Source: UBA5072 sp963822145 | Lineage (GTDB): Bacteria; Bacteroidota; Bacteroidia; Bacteroidales; UBA10428 | Assembly (NCBI GenBank): GCA_963822145.1 | Contig: CAWGGG010000004.1 | Span: forward strand, 1,550,001-1,614,000 | DNA: 64,000 bases | Direction of reading: 5' to 3' | Part shown: positions 28,503-36,528 of the stretch, one piece after another | How the letters are laid out: each line of letters begins with the position of its first letter | Numbering within the stretch: the stretch's first letter is position 1 | The notes under the pieces: generated by a model | Database searches by the model: none | Seen by the model: the letters and a program-made list of their open reading frames with translations, nothing else | Told to the model about the DNA's origin: nothing | Position numbers and translations under genes: made by a program

Positions 28503-28659
28503 CTTCTTTTTTTTGCAAATATAACCTGAAACGCAATTCGATGGAGATATTAGTAATTGAATAGAAACTAAAGTTGAAAAGCAACCATTTTGCATATTTA
28601 ACATCCTACTACTGTAATTCCATTCTGCACAAATATCTCATTAACCAATCGTGTGAAAT

Positions 28660-29670
28660 ATGAAAGCAAAAATTCTCAAACCTGTTTTTTTGGGCATGTT
28701 TATATGCCTCCTCCTGATCTCCTGCAAGGAAGATCCAGCCGGTGATACTCTGCAAAGTGCCGCTGTTGAAAGATACCTGGAGATGAAAACAAGAATGAAT
28801 GCCATGCAGGCAGGATTCGGGCAAATGGGCAATTTCCTATCCATCATCGGCGCCAGCCAGTTGCGTAACAATCTATTCCAATTAAAATCTGCCTCAGGGG
28901 ATTCCGTTGTAAGGGACAGCATAATTCCCGACTCATCGGATTACTGGGACTGGTGGACCTGCGCAATTGTAACGGAATACGACAATGGCGATGGGACGTA
29001 TACCACCATCTATGATTATGGTGAGGGATGCGATGAATACGGATCGATGATGAAAGGCAAAATCACCTATATCTGGAAAAATGAAGGTGACGATTACTAT
29101 TCAAAAGTTCTGTATGACAATTATTACGCCTACGGTATGGAAATGAACGGCTTTTCGCAGTACAGTTTCACCTCCGATGGAAATTCCTACTTCGAGATTG
29201 ACTCTTCGGGAGTGTCTGATGATTCAGGATCCGCTCCGGGCATTGCATTTTATTGGTCGGGAACATCCAGCGGTGAAGACAATATTACCATGCAATATGA
29301 TAACGGAGAAACTTATACCTATACTGCACACTATTCAAACCGGTGGGACAATTCGTCCTACACTTTGCTGGAAGGGGATTACGCCTTTATGAGCGAGCCC
29401 GCCGGGTATGAATATCATTACGAGATTACCAGTCCGCTTGTCTACGATTATACCTGCATCAATACCTGGGTGGCGGTATCGGGAATTGAAACCATTCATT
29501 ATGATGATCCAGATGAAACCTATGATTTCACCATTGATTACGGCAACGGATCATGTGATAACCTGGCCCTGGTGACGGAAAATGGTGAAACATCAGTGAT
29601 TGATTTCAGCGAATTGATCTATATTTATTGCGGTACAGAAGCAGGTGAAGGCATTATCGAAAAAAAATGA
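28660..29670 (+). CDS. Tyr/Asp-rich exported lipoprotein of unknown function
   Basis: A 336-residue protein with a lipobox (CLLLISC) after MKAKILKPVFLGMFI. The mature part is acidic and very rich in Tyr, Asp and Gly (for example WWTCAIVTEYDNGDGTYTTIYDYGEGCDEYGSMMKG), with repeating short beta-hairpins like those of secreted surface proteins. No enzyme motif was recognised. It is followed by 157 bases leading to tRNA-Ser. Confidence 0.7.
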   Translation: MKAKILKPVFLGMFICLLLISCKEDPAGDTLQSAAVERYLEMKTRMNAMQAGFGQMGNFLSIIGASQLRNNLFQLKSASGDSVVRDSIIPDSSDYWDWWTCAIVTEYDNGDGTYTTIYDYGEGCDEYGSMMKGKITYIWKNEGDDYYSKVLYDNYYAYGMEMNGFSQYSFTSDGNSYFEIDSSGVSDDSGSAPGIAFYWSGTSSGEDNITMQYDNGETYTYTAHYSNRWDNSSYTLLEGDYAFMSEPAGYEYHYEITSPLVYDYTCINTWVAVSGIETIHYDDPDETYDFTIDYGNGSCDNLALVTENGETSVIDFSELIYIYCGTEAGEGIIEKK

Positions 29671-29763
29671 CCGCTGATCTGAACCTGTTATGAAAGGTAA
29701 CTACCAATCGGGGGATTCGTACGTTCCAAAACAAATTTGATCCGAGGATTTTCAGGCAGGTTT

Positions 29764-29793
29764 TTTGATATCCCGATTTTGACCTTATCTTTG
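29764..29793 (+). promoter_or_regulatory. Promoter for tRNA-Ser (TTTG-N18-TATCTTTG)
   Basis: TTG ends at 29767 and an exact -7 element TATCTTTG lies at 29786-29793, with 18 bases between, close to the phylum consensus. Transcription would start near 29800, about 28 bases before the tRNA. Confidence 0.7.
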
Positions 29794-29827
29794 CAGCTGT
29801 TTTGGAGAGATGCATTGCATTTTTTCA

Positions 29828-29915
29828 GGAGAGATGCCAGAGCGGTCGAACGGGGCGGTCTCGAAAACCGTTGTCCCGCTTCGCGGGACCGAGGGTTCGA
29901 ATCCCTCTCTCTCCG
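29828..29915 (+). tRNA. tRNA-Ser (anticodon CGA)
   Basis: An 88-nt class II tRNA with acceptor stem GGAGAGA/TCTCTCC and discriminator G at 29915. The anticodon loop CTCGAAA is closed by GCGGT/ACCGT, giving anticodon CGA at 29862-29864, which reads UCG. A long variable arm (GTCCCGCTTCGCGGGAC) and T loop TTCGAAT are present. CCA is not encoded (CCT follows). It is transcribed from the promoter just upstream. Confidence 0.96.
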
Positions 29916-29992
29916 CCTTCGCTCGCCGAAGCCCGACGTAAGGAGGGCGAAGGCGAGCTTCGCGAAGAAACTGTTAGGTTAAATGTAAATGT

Positions 29993-30277
29993 ATGGAACG
30001 GCGAGCTTCGGCGGACACAGTCCGCTTGTCTTCTTCACCAAACTGGTATGTATATGTTTTGAAGCGATCAAATAATAGCTTATATATAGGATGTACTTCT
30101 GATATTGAGGAAAGATTGATCCGACATCAGAAGGGCCATGTATTGTCAACACATGCATTTTTACCGGTTAAGCTTGTATTTTATTGCGTCTTTTTCAATA
30201 AATACAAAGCATTTGAATTTGAGAAATATTTAAAAAGCGGTTCAGGACGGGCATTTTGTAACAAACACCTTATCTAA
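29993..30277 (+). CDS. Small GIY-YIG domain protein next to tRNA-Ser
   Basis: The 94-residue frame contains the GIY-YIG core from about residue 18: NWYVYVLKRSNNSLYIGCTSDIEERL with the catalytic Tyr and Arg, then the FEFEKYLKSGSG helix with the metal-binding Glu. This is the stand-alone YhbQ/UvrC-N-like type. The true start is uncertain. The ATG at 29993 sits in a GC-rich palindromic leader, and a TTG at 30026 would start nearer the domain. Whether such short proteins cut DNA is unclear. Families of this type often follow tRNA genes in Bacteroidota drafts. Confidence 0.75.
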   Translation: MERRASADTVRLSSSPNWYVYVLKRSNNSLYIGCTSDIEERLIRHQKGHVLSTHAFLPVKLVFYCVFFNKYKAFEFEKYLKSGSGRAFCNKHLI

Positions 30278-30290
30278 CCAATTTGATTCA

Positions 30291-30314
30291 TCCCACCAGC
30301 GCGAAGCGGTGGGA
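30291..30314. terminator. GC-rich hairpin between convergent genes
   Basis: TCCCACC-A-GC, loop GCGAA, GC-GGTGGGA forms a strong stem with one bulged A, between the GIY-YIG stop (30277) and the next minus-strand stop (30318). It could terminate both. Confidence 0.55.
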
Positions 30315-30317
30315 AGC

Positions 30318-30569
30318 TTACAACACGTCCATCCTGGAGGTTGTATTTTTCGATTTCCGGAATCTCAGCTTGGATTTGATTTTATCATAAAAGCTCCTTC
30401 CCAGAATAAAAAGGCTCAGATAAAACAACACTTCCCCTGTTATTATCAATCCTGTGGTGATTCCGGCAATTTGGATCTTTGAAAAGCCGAGCCAGGGGAT
30501 TACAAGTATCATCAAAAATGCAAGGCATGAAACGGTTAACAGGATAATTCCGATTGTTTTACCCATCAT
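30318..30569 (-). CDS. Small two-helix membrane protein, transporter-suffix-domain-like
   Basis: The 83-residue product has two hydrophobic helices (IGIILLTVSCLAFLMILVIPWLG and IAGITTGLIITGEVLFYLSLFILG) and a basic tail (KIKSKLRFRKSK). The pattern, including a polar GE near the middle of helix two followed by a GR/K turn, matches small proteins annotated as having a transporter suffix domain. Function unknown. Confidence 0.6.
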   Translation of the reverse strand: MMGKTIGIILLTVSCLAFLMILVIPWLGFSKIQIAGITTGLIITGEVLFYLSLFILGRSFYDKIKSKLRFRKSKNTTSRMDVL

Positions 30570-30698
30570 GATTTTAGATATTGAAGGATAACAAATATGC
30601 CGTGAATAGGTTTAACCGGTGACGAAAACAAAAAGGTTTAGGGACCTATATCGGATGTATATATTTGATCTAACACAACATGGAACCAGCTGGCCTTC

Positions 30699-31169
30699 TT
30701 ACTTCTCACATTTATTATATTCCTCGTCCTTAACAGGCTGCAACCACACAACACTTCCTTTATCGGTATTGGGACTTATCGCAATATGGGTAAGACTGTA
30801 TTCGGGTGCGGCACCGTGCCAGTGCACGGCATCGGGGGGAATTCTTACAACATCGCCTTTGTGCAACAATTGTGCGGATTTGCCTTTTTCCTGATAATAA
30901 CCCGAGCCGTCTGTTATAAGCAGAATTTGCCCGCCCGGATGTTTGTGCCAATTGGTTCTTGCTTTGGGTTCAAAGGTTACGTTACCAATGGAGGTATTGT
31001 ATATACTGTCATTGTTCACCAGCATCTGAAGCCAAGCCGTACCGGTAAAGTTGTTGTTGGTAATTACTTCCCCCTTGGGAAAAACAAGATCTGTTTTTTG
31101 AGCATTCATGGCACTTGAATATGCTATCAATATTGCAAATACGATTACCATTGATTTTGTCTTTTTCAT
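30699..31169 (-). CDS. Exported cupin-domain protein
   Basis: From the ATG at 31169 the 156-residue product has a signal peptide (MKKTKSMVIVFAILIAYSSAMNAQ); the open frame further up overlaps the previous gene and lacks it. The single cupin barrel has the metal-binding sets ARTNWHKHPGGQILLITDGSGYYQEKG and DVVRIPPDAVHWHGAAPE. This form is close to cupins paired with carboxymuconolactone decarboxylases. It is the last gene of the nine-gene minus-strand run and 22 bases after the CMD gene. Substrate unknown. Confidence 0.88.
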   Translation of the reverse strand: MKKTKSMVIVFAILIAYSSAMNAQKTDLVFPKGEVITNNNFTGTAWLQMLVNNDSIYNTSIGNVTFEPKARTNWHKHPGGQILLITDGSGYYQEKGKSAQLLHKGDVVRIPPDAVHWHGAAPEYSLTHIAISPNTDKGSVVWLQPVKDEEYNKCEK

Positions 31170-31191
31170 ACGTTGACTATTTTTATTTTCT

Positions 31192-31926
31192 TTATTTATT
31201 TTTAAGCACTTCATCCAGCATTTTCTGGGCTGCATCTGCCGCTTCTTTGCCCAGGGTTGATTCAATAATGCCAATGAATTGCTGCAATTGTCCAGGTGTC
31301 AGGCCCACATTCAGGCAGATATTCAAGTGCGAACGCAGCATGGGTTCTGCACCTCCAATGCTGCTGATGACCGATATGGTTACCAGCTCTCTTTCGGAGT
31401 AGGTTAAAACATCACGTTCAAAAATGTCAGCGAACAAATGTTCTTTGAGAAATACATCTATTACGGGAGCAAATGCGGAATAACCTGTTTTTGGTTCATC
31501 CTGCGAAGTCCCTGTAAGTTTTCCCAAAACCTCCCTGCCACGCTCGTATTTGCTGCGTTCATCCTGAACCGGAGAGGCATCTGCGCCCAATGCATCATGT
31601 ATGCCTTTGGCTTTGCGTTCATTCAATACTTCCATAAAGGTTTGCAACCCGCGGATACTTCTCGGGAACCCGCAATACGCATACAGGTGAACAATGGCCT
31701 CCTTGATCTGGTTGATGGTAAGGCCTGCATCGAGACCCGCATTCAGCGATGGTTTCAAACTTGATAAATCGCCCTTTGCCGTCAGTGCAGCAATGGCAAT
31801 AATACTTTGTTCTTTGGGGTTTAAGGCCACCCTTTCATTCGGGTTGTTTTGTGCGTGCAGGGTAAAAGAAAAACAACCCGCAGCAAAAACAAATCCTATG
31901 AGTGTTTTGATCGAAATTGTTTTCAT
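31192..31926 (-). CDS. Exported carboxymuconolactone decarboxylase family protein (two-domain)
   Basis: A 244-residue protein with a signal peptide ending near TLHAQ and two CMD-like helical units. The first is PKEQSIIAIAALTAKGDLSSLKPSLNAGLDAGLTINQIKEAIVHLYAYCGFPR; the second, TYSERELVTISVISSIGGAEPMLRSHLNICLNVGLTPGQLQQFIGIIESTLG, lacks the YCG motif. The CMD family includes gamma-carboxymuconolactone decarboxylase and AhpD-type peroxidase reductants. AhpD's CxxC is absent, so a lactone or oxidation role is more likely. It lies seven bases after the barrel gene and before the cupin. Confidence 0.88.
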   Translation of the reverse strand: MKTISIKTLIGFVFAAGCFSFTLHAQNNPNERVALNPKEQSIIAIAALTAKGDLSSLKPSLNAGLDAGLTINQIKEAIVHLYAYCGFPRSIRGLQTFMEVLNERKAKGIHDALGADASPVQDERSKYERGREVLGKLTGTSQDEPKTGYSAFAPVIDVFLKEHLFADIFERDVLTYSERELVTISVISSIGGAEPMLRSHLNICLNVGLTPGQLQQFIGIIESTLGKEAADAAQKMLDEVLKNK

Positions 31927-31933
31927 ATGCTTC

Positions 31934-32821
31934 TTAATTAACTTCCCGGTATTGTTTGTTAAAAGTATAAATCATGCCTACATTCCAAAGGAAATCATAT
32001 TCTGATGGAATATCTGATTGTGTGGGTGTATTAATCAATGCCGATACTGAAAGCGGGAAATTTTTCTTGCTTATTAATAATGTGGCGTTTAAATACACGC
32101 CATCATGATCATCCATTTTCAGATAATATATCTCCGGCCCAACTCTTGCAACAATTTTTTTTGTGACGGGAATGTTTGAAAAACTCGGTCTGAACGAAAC
32201 CATATAGGTGTTTCTGGTAATATATTTTTCAATACCCCGGGTATAAAAAAGATACGCTCCAATACCTATATATTTGTTTACCTGAAAGTTGGGAGCTATA
32301 GCACCTGCAACATAACGGGTTGTTCTGATTATTTCCTGAGAAGTTCCGGAAGATGTATCATCAATGGTCTTGAATGACAAAGAATAATTCGTACTTAAAA
32401 TCATTTTAAACTTACTGCTGAATGATGCATAATATCTCCACCAGAAAACCATGGCCCAGGGTTTTCCTTCAAGTGCAAAACGAAATTGTGGTTCGAAAGT
32501 CAGTTTTCTGCCTACCTTCATATCAAAGATTACTGCAGGTTTTCCTAAGGTCAGGTTTGGAATTGTCGAGATACCTTTACTCTGAATGGTGACAGCACCG
32601 CCAAAAGTATTTATTTTGGCACGGGTGCTGTCATTTTTTTGTGCAGGTAAAACATGCTTTCGCGCCATTTTCCCACCAGACTGTGTGTATTCCACTTCTT
32701 TTTGTAACGAGTTTTCAGATCCCTGGGCTTTTCCTTCATAGAGCTGCACTACTGTTTGTTGAGCCTGTAATGTGTAACTCATAATCATGAAAACAAGGCC
32801 AAGTTTTAATGTCGTCATCAT
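31934..32821 (-). CDS. Exported beta-barrel-like protein with esterase-type N-terminal motif
   Basis: The 295-residue product has a signal peptide (to LQAQ) followed by TVVQLYEGKAQGSENSLQKEVEY. That motif is the usual mature N-terminus of Bacteroidota alpha/beta hydrolases (LYxGKAPGSE...E). The body does not continue as a hydrolase. From about residue 90 it is a set of alternating strands (VGRKLTFEPQFRFALEGKPWAMVFWWRYYASF to FLWNVGMIYTFNKQY) resembling an outer-membrane barrel of about 10-12 strands. It may be a chimaera, or the motif may be shared by chance. It sits in the hydrolase run. Confidence 0.65.
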   Translation of the reverse strand: MMTTLKLGLVFMIMSYTLQAQQTVVQLYEGKAQGSENSLQKEVEYTQSGGKMARKHVLPAQKNDSTRAKINTFGGAVTIQSKGISTIPNLTLGKPAVIFDMKVGRKLTFEPQFRFALEGKPWAMVFWWRYYASFSSKFKMILSTNYSLSFKTIDDTSSGTSQEIIRTTRYVAGAIAPNFQVNKYIGIGAYLFYTRGIEKYITRNTYMVSFRPSFSNIPVTKKIVARVGPEIYYLKMDDHDGVYLNATLLISKKNFPLSVSALINTPTQSDIPSEYDFLWNVGMIYTFNKQYREVN

Positions 32822-32877
32822 GAAGGTTCCAGGTTTAAGCCATTGTGTTTCCGGTTACATTGTTTTTAAAATGCTGG

Positions 32878-34254
32878 CTATTGGGCAACTTTCAAACACA
32901 ACATCTGATGCTGACCCCTTATTAAAAGTTTTCCGTCAGATAGCGCAATTGGCGACCAGTTTTGATTTGTACCCACTATACTGATAACCCTTTCATTGCC
33001 GGAAATTCCACTTTCTTTTAAAACACTTGCTGATGCAATGGGCTTGAAACCTGTCGGGTCGGGTTCAATTAAGTAAAGTTTAGTCTGACCGTCGGTAGCA
33101 AGTATCAGATTATCAACCAAAATCATGCTTCCTTTATCAAAAACAGGTGCTCTCATGGTTTTCCACATTACTTTCCCGTCTTCACTCATGCATACAAGTC
33201 CGTCGCGACGTTCATTGTTGGAATATTGAGCATAGAAGTAACCATTGTAATATATAGGTGGTTTTGTGTGCTCGCCAAATTCCAGTGTTTTGTAGAGTTC
33301 CTTAACATTGTATTTGTCGCCGCTTTTTTCAACCTGAATCATCGCGGCACCTGCCTGGTATCCCCCGATAATCAGGATCTTGTTCTGACCGGCATCAAAT
33401 GCACTTGATGTGGGTATCCAACAACTCCAGTTTGAATAGGTCCAAAACACATCTCCGTTTTTCGGATTGATACCCACAACATTGCTCGGTTCCTGAGTGC
33501 CGCCGCCACCGAAACCGCGACCGCTTGATGCTGTAATCATGATAATCTGATCCTCACCGTCGATTTTAGCAATTGAAGGACTGACATATCCAAATTTTCC
33601 AAGCGAAGCTGTTTTCCATGCTACATCTCCCGTTAGTTTGTTGTAGGCAACAACTCCGGCTTCAGGAGCCTGAGAAGCTAAAATCAGTAAGTCACCGTAT
33701 AATAAAGGACATTGACCAATGGCCCACATGGGGAATTTACCTCCACCCTCCAAACCACTGTATCCACCCTCGGACTCAGCGGCAGGTTGTCCGCCAAAAT
33801 CCGTCCAGACATTTTTAATCCAAACAGGCTGGTGCGTATGAATATCAAAGCAATATAAATCGCCATTGGGGCCACAGGAATAAACATGTTTATCATCAAC
33901 TGCCGGGACACTTCTTGAGCCCGGGAATTCAACCTCTCCCGGAGCTTCGTATCCAAACTTCCAAAGCTCTTTTCCTGTTTCCATATCAAAACATCTCATG
34001 TAATCACCGTATTTATCGTCTCTATCTAATAAATAGGCTTTACCATCCTTAATAACGGGACCACCAAAGCCGATTCCAAGGTCGACAGTCCAAAGTACTT
34101 CAGGACCGGCTTCAGACCAGGTACGCAGAATCCCTTTTTGGGGCGATGTGCTGTTTCTTTCGGGCCCGAGAAACTGTGGCCAGTCCTGCGCATTAATGTG
34201 AGCTGCAAACGCCACCAGTAAAAATGCAACGGCAATAATCAGTTTGTTTTTCAT
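32878..34254 (-). CDS. Exported PQQ-type beta-propeller protein
   Basis: A 458-residue protein with a signal peptide (ending HINAQ) and then DWPQFLGPERNSTSPQKG, the standard start of PQQ-like propeller repeats. About seven blades follow (such as GKAYLLDRDDKYGDYMRCFDMETGKELWKF and DVFWTYSNWSCWIPTSSAFD). The cysteine and PQQ contacts needed for a quinoprotein dehydrogenase are not evident, so it may be a scaffold or binding propeller like BamB relatives rather than an enzyme. It is in the hydrolase run, 65 bases from the carboxylesterase. Confidence 0.82.
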   Translation of the reverse strand: MKNKLIIAVAFLLVAFAAHINAQDWPQFLGPERNSTSPQKGILRTWSEAGPEVLWTVDLGIGFGGPVIKDGKAYLLDRDDKYGDYMRCFDMETGKELWKFGYEAPGEVEFPGSRSVPAVDDKHVYSCGPNGDLYCFDIHTHQPVWIKNVWTDFGGQPAAESEGGYSGLEGGGKFPMWAIGQCPLLYGDLLILASQAPEAGVVAYNKLTGDVAWKTASLGKFGYVSPSIAKIDGEDQIIMITASSGRGFGGGGTQEPSNVVGINPKNGDVFWTYSNWSCWIPTSSAFDAGQNKILIIGGYQAGAAMIQVEKSGDKYNVKELYKTLEFGEHTKPPIYYNGYFYAQYSNNERRDGLVCMSEDGKVMWKTMRAPVFDKGSMILVDNLILATDGQTKLYLIEPDPTGFKPIASASVLKESGISGNERVISIVGTNQNWSPIALSDGKLLIRGQHQMLCLKVAQ

Positions 34255-34319
34255 TTAATTTTCTTTCTTTTTTAGTAATTTCTTAAACTGCTCTCTTTTG
34301 TAATAATCTGCATTTCCGG

Positions 34320-35963
34320 TTAAATGCCATTGGGTTGTAGTTTGTCTCCCTTGTTTACCGCCTTTTCAATCACGTCCAGTCTTGCTTTCCTTGGATCTGG
34401 TTTACTCAAAGGTTTGCCATCGGGTTGTACATCGAGGATCTCGTTCGTTTTGGGACTGTAAACAGACCATTTCGGCAGACCCTTACCATTGGGATCGCCG
34501 GTTTTGGCAAAGTTAACCCAATAGGCGTTCATCATCCGGGCAACTTCTTTATCCTCAGGCGAAGGTGGTGGCGGAGGAGGACCGAAACCTCCTTCTCCCA
34601 GATTGTTGAACACATAGGAAATATCGGTTCCATGACCAGGGCCATATTGCATGCGCTCCTTCATGGCAGAAGGTACATAGGAGAAAAGAAAAATATAGGC
34701 CGGTTCATTAACGACGGTAACAGAAGCTGCGGCAAACCGCGCAGGTTCTGCCCAAACCTTGTCCGTGTTAAACCTTGTTTGTACCTCAGCGAACGTTTTT
34801 TGACCATCAGGATCATAGGCAGCTATAGCCTCATCTTTCAACTCACCGAATAGTGAAAACAGTTCTTCCTTTGAACTGCTGGCATTCACAAAGGGTCCGC
34901 CTATTTCTGCACTATTGTTCCCGATCATGAGCGGAACGTGTGCTTGCCTGCCTGCCTTGTAGGCACTCTCTGCTGTTTCTACAACTAATTTGCCATCGAG
35001 AATCGGGCCTGAATAGATACGCGGACCTCCCTGGCCATCATTTTCCTGCCCCCCGTCCACAATCTCCTCAACTTTCAGGGCACGCAGCTTGGCAAGTGCG
35101 GCTGCATCTGTGCCTTCGATTCCATGTTTGCGGGCAAAGTTTATTCCGATGGTTTCGGCTGAAACAGGGTAGTAAGGACTTGCATTTTCTTTGTTGATCG
35201 GCCTGCCGGTCAATACGCCATCCCGGCCACCGCCGGAATGACTGATCGCCTTATGGAAAAGACCATTCGCACTGGGTATGGTCAGGAGTGAATGTATCGA
35301 AACGCCGCCGGCGGAGAAACCGAAAATGGTAACATTTTTAGGATCGCCCCCGAACGCTGCAATGTTTTGCTGTACCCATTTGAGGGCTGCTATCTGGTCC
35401 ATGAATGCATAACTTCCCTTGGGTTCTTCCGGATGCTCCCTGGTTAATGCCGGGAATGCAAAATGACCGAGTCGGCCAAGCCGGTAATTGATAGTAACCA
35501 GGATGACTCCTTGTTTGGCAAACCCATTTCCGGAGGTGTTACCGCTGCCACCCACGAAGGCGCCGCCGTGGATCCATACCATGACCGGCAGTTTTGCATG
35601 CTGCGCAGCTCCGGCAGGTCTCCATATATTAAGGAACAGGCAATCTTCCGACGAGCCCGCCTGAATCGATCCCGGAGCGGCACCCCATCCTGCAGCGGCG
35701 CAAGTAGCGCCAAATTTACTTGCATCGAGCTCTCCCTGCCATGCGGCAACGGGTTGTGGAGGACGCCAGCGATATTCTCCGACCGGCGGAGCAGCATAGG
35801 GAATTCCCTTGAAGCTTTCGACATCTCCTTCCGTTACACCGCGAACGGTTCCGTAGGCGGTAAGAACTGCTGGACCTTCTTTCGGTGCAGCATTGACAAC
35901 TGTTTGTTGAGCATGCAATGAGCAGCTCAATAAAATGGCTAAACCTGAAAGTAGCTTTTTCAT
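34320..35963 (-). CDS. Exported type B carboxylesterase
   Basis: A 547-residue alpha/beta hydrolase of the carboxylesterase B/cholinesterase family, with a signal peptide to SLHAQ. The mature start (GTVRGVTEGDVESFKGIPYAAPPVGEYRWRPPQ) and SEDCLFLNIW are family signatures. The nucleophile is in GFSAGGVSIH (Ser about residue 220), the acid Glu follows in the middle, and the His lies in GPGHGTDISYVF. It cleaves carboxylic esters outside the cytoplasm. The loop GPPPPPPSPED before the C-terminus is unusual. It is in the hydrolase run, 44 bases downstream of the NTF2-like gene. Confidence 0.92.
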   Translation of the reverse strand: MKKLLSGLAILLSCSLHAQQTVVNAAPKEGPAVLTAYGTVRGVTEGDVESFKGIPYAAPPVGEYRWRPPQPVAAWQGELDASKFGATCAAAGWGAAPGSIQAGSSEDCLFLNIWRPAGAAQHAKLPVMVWIHGGAFVGGSGNTSGNGFAKQGVILVTINYRLGRLGHFAFPALTREHPEEPKGSYAFMDQIAALKWVQQNIAAFGGDPKNVTIFGFSAGGVSIHSLLTIPSANGLFHKAISHSGGGRDGVLTGRPINKENASPYYPVSAETIGINFARKHGIEGTDAAALAKLRALKVEEIVDGGQENDGQGGPRIYSGPILDGKLVVETAESAYKAGRQAHVPLMIGNNSAEIGGPFVNASSSKEELFSLFGELKDEAIAAYDPDGQKTFAEVQTRFNTDKVWAEPARFAAASVTVVNEPAYIFLFSYVPSAMKERMQYGPGHGTDISYVFNNLGEGGFGPPPPPPSPEDKEVARMMNAYWVNFAKTGDPNGKGLPKWSVYSPKTNEILDVQPDGKPLSKPDPRKARLDVIEKAVNKGDKLQPNGI

Positions 35964-36007
35964 ATTTTATAGTTTATTATATTTATTAAATTATTATTTC
36001 AGGGAAA

Positions 36008-36517
36008 CTAATGTGAATCCGTGTTTGGTGCAGCGCCAGCAGGAGCAGGTGGAGGTGCAAGCAGCCTTGAAAACGTTAAAGACCCCATTTTCCAGCTACC
36101 GTTTTGCTTGATATAAACTTCGGTAACCATAAAATGAGAGGTAACCTCGTTATTGCCCAAAACGGCTAACAACGTAATTCTGTTTAAGAGAATAGCGGTA
36201 TTGTCAATAATATTTACCGTCACATCATGGATATCGGCTTTCTTATACCAAATTCCTCCGCTCCTTATAATATTGACTTCCTGTTCTTTTCCCCAGGATC
36301 CTCCCATATGGACAAACATTGCTTGTTCTAAAAAGAGATCGGCTAATTTATCTGCATCCTTGTTGGCCATCCATTGCCACTTATCTTTTGAGAGATTAAT
36401 AAGTTCCTGTTCAGCAGCGGTGAAGGTTCTGTCAGTAGGATTTAAACTGCCTTCTTGTCCGAAGGACAATTGTGCACTTAGGATCATTAAAAAGAATCCA
36501 AAAATTTTTGTTTTCAT
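36008..36517 (-). CDS. Exported NTF2-like (SnoaL/DUF4440) protein
   Basis: The 169-residue product has a signal peptide (to LSFGQ) and one NTF2-like cone fold: EQELINLSKDKWQWMANKDADKLADLFLEQAMFVHMGGSWGK to VTSHFMVTEVYIKQNGSWKMGSLTFSRL. This fold is used for lactone/ester-like enzyme pockets or for binding. The tail is Pro/Ala-rich. It begins 11 bases after the upstream hydrolase, so it is co-translated with the esterases. Function inferred only from the run. Confidence 0.8.
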   Translation of the reverse strand: MKTKIFGFFLMILSAQLSFGQEGSLNPTDRTFTAAEQELINLSKDKWQWMANKDADKLADLFLEQAMFVHMGGSWGKEQEVNIIRSGGIWYKKADIHDVTVNIIDNTAILLNRITLLAVLGNNEVTSHFMVTEVYIKQNGSWKMGSLTFSRLLAPPPAPAGAAPNTDSH

Positions 36518-36528
36518 AATGTCGGTTT

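Noticed and set aside
28503..28604. Extra N-terminus for the DUF4914-like protein
   Set aside because: The 34 residues are not domain-like and overlap the divergent promoter region.
29828..29917. tRNA-Ser as an integration site (attachment core) of an integrative element
   Set aside because: No second copy of the tRNA 3' end and no integrase gene in the window; left as a possibility only.
29737..30062. Open frames that read through tRNA-Ser (with RGFESLSLR-type sequence)
   Set aside because: That string is the known translation of tRNA sequence and not a protein.
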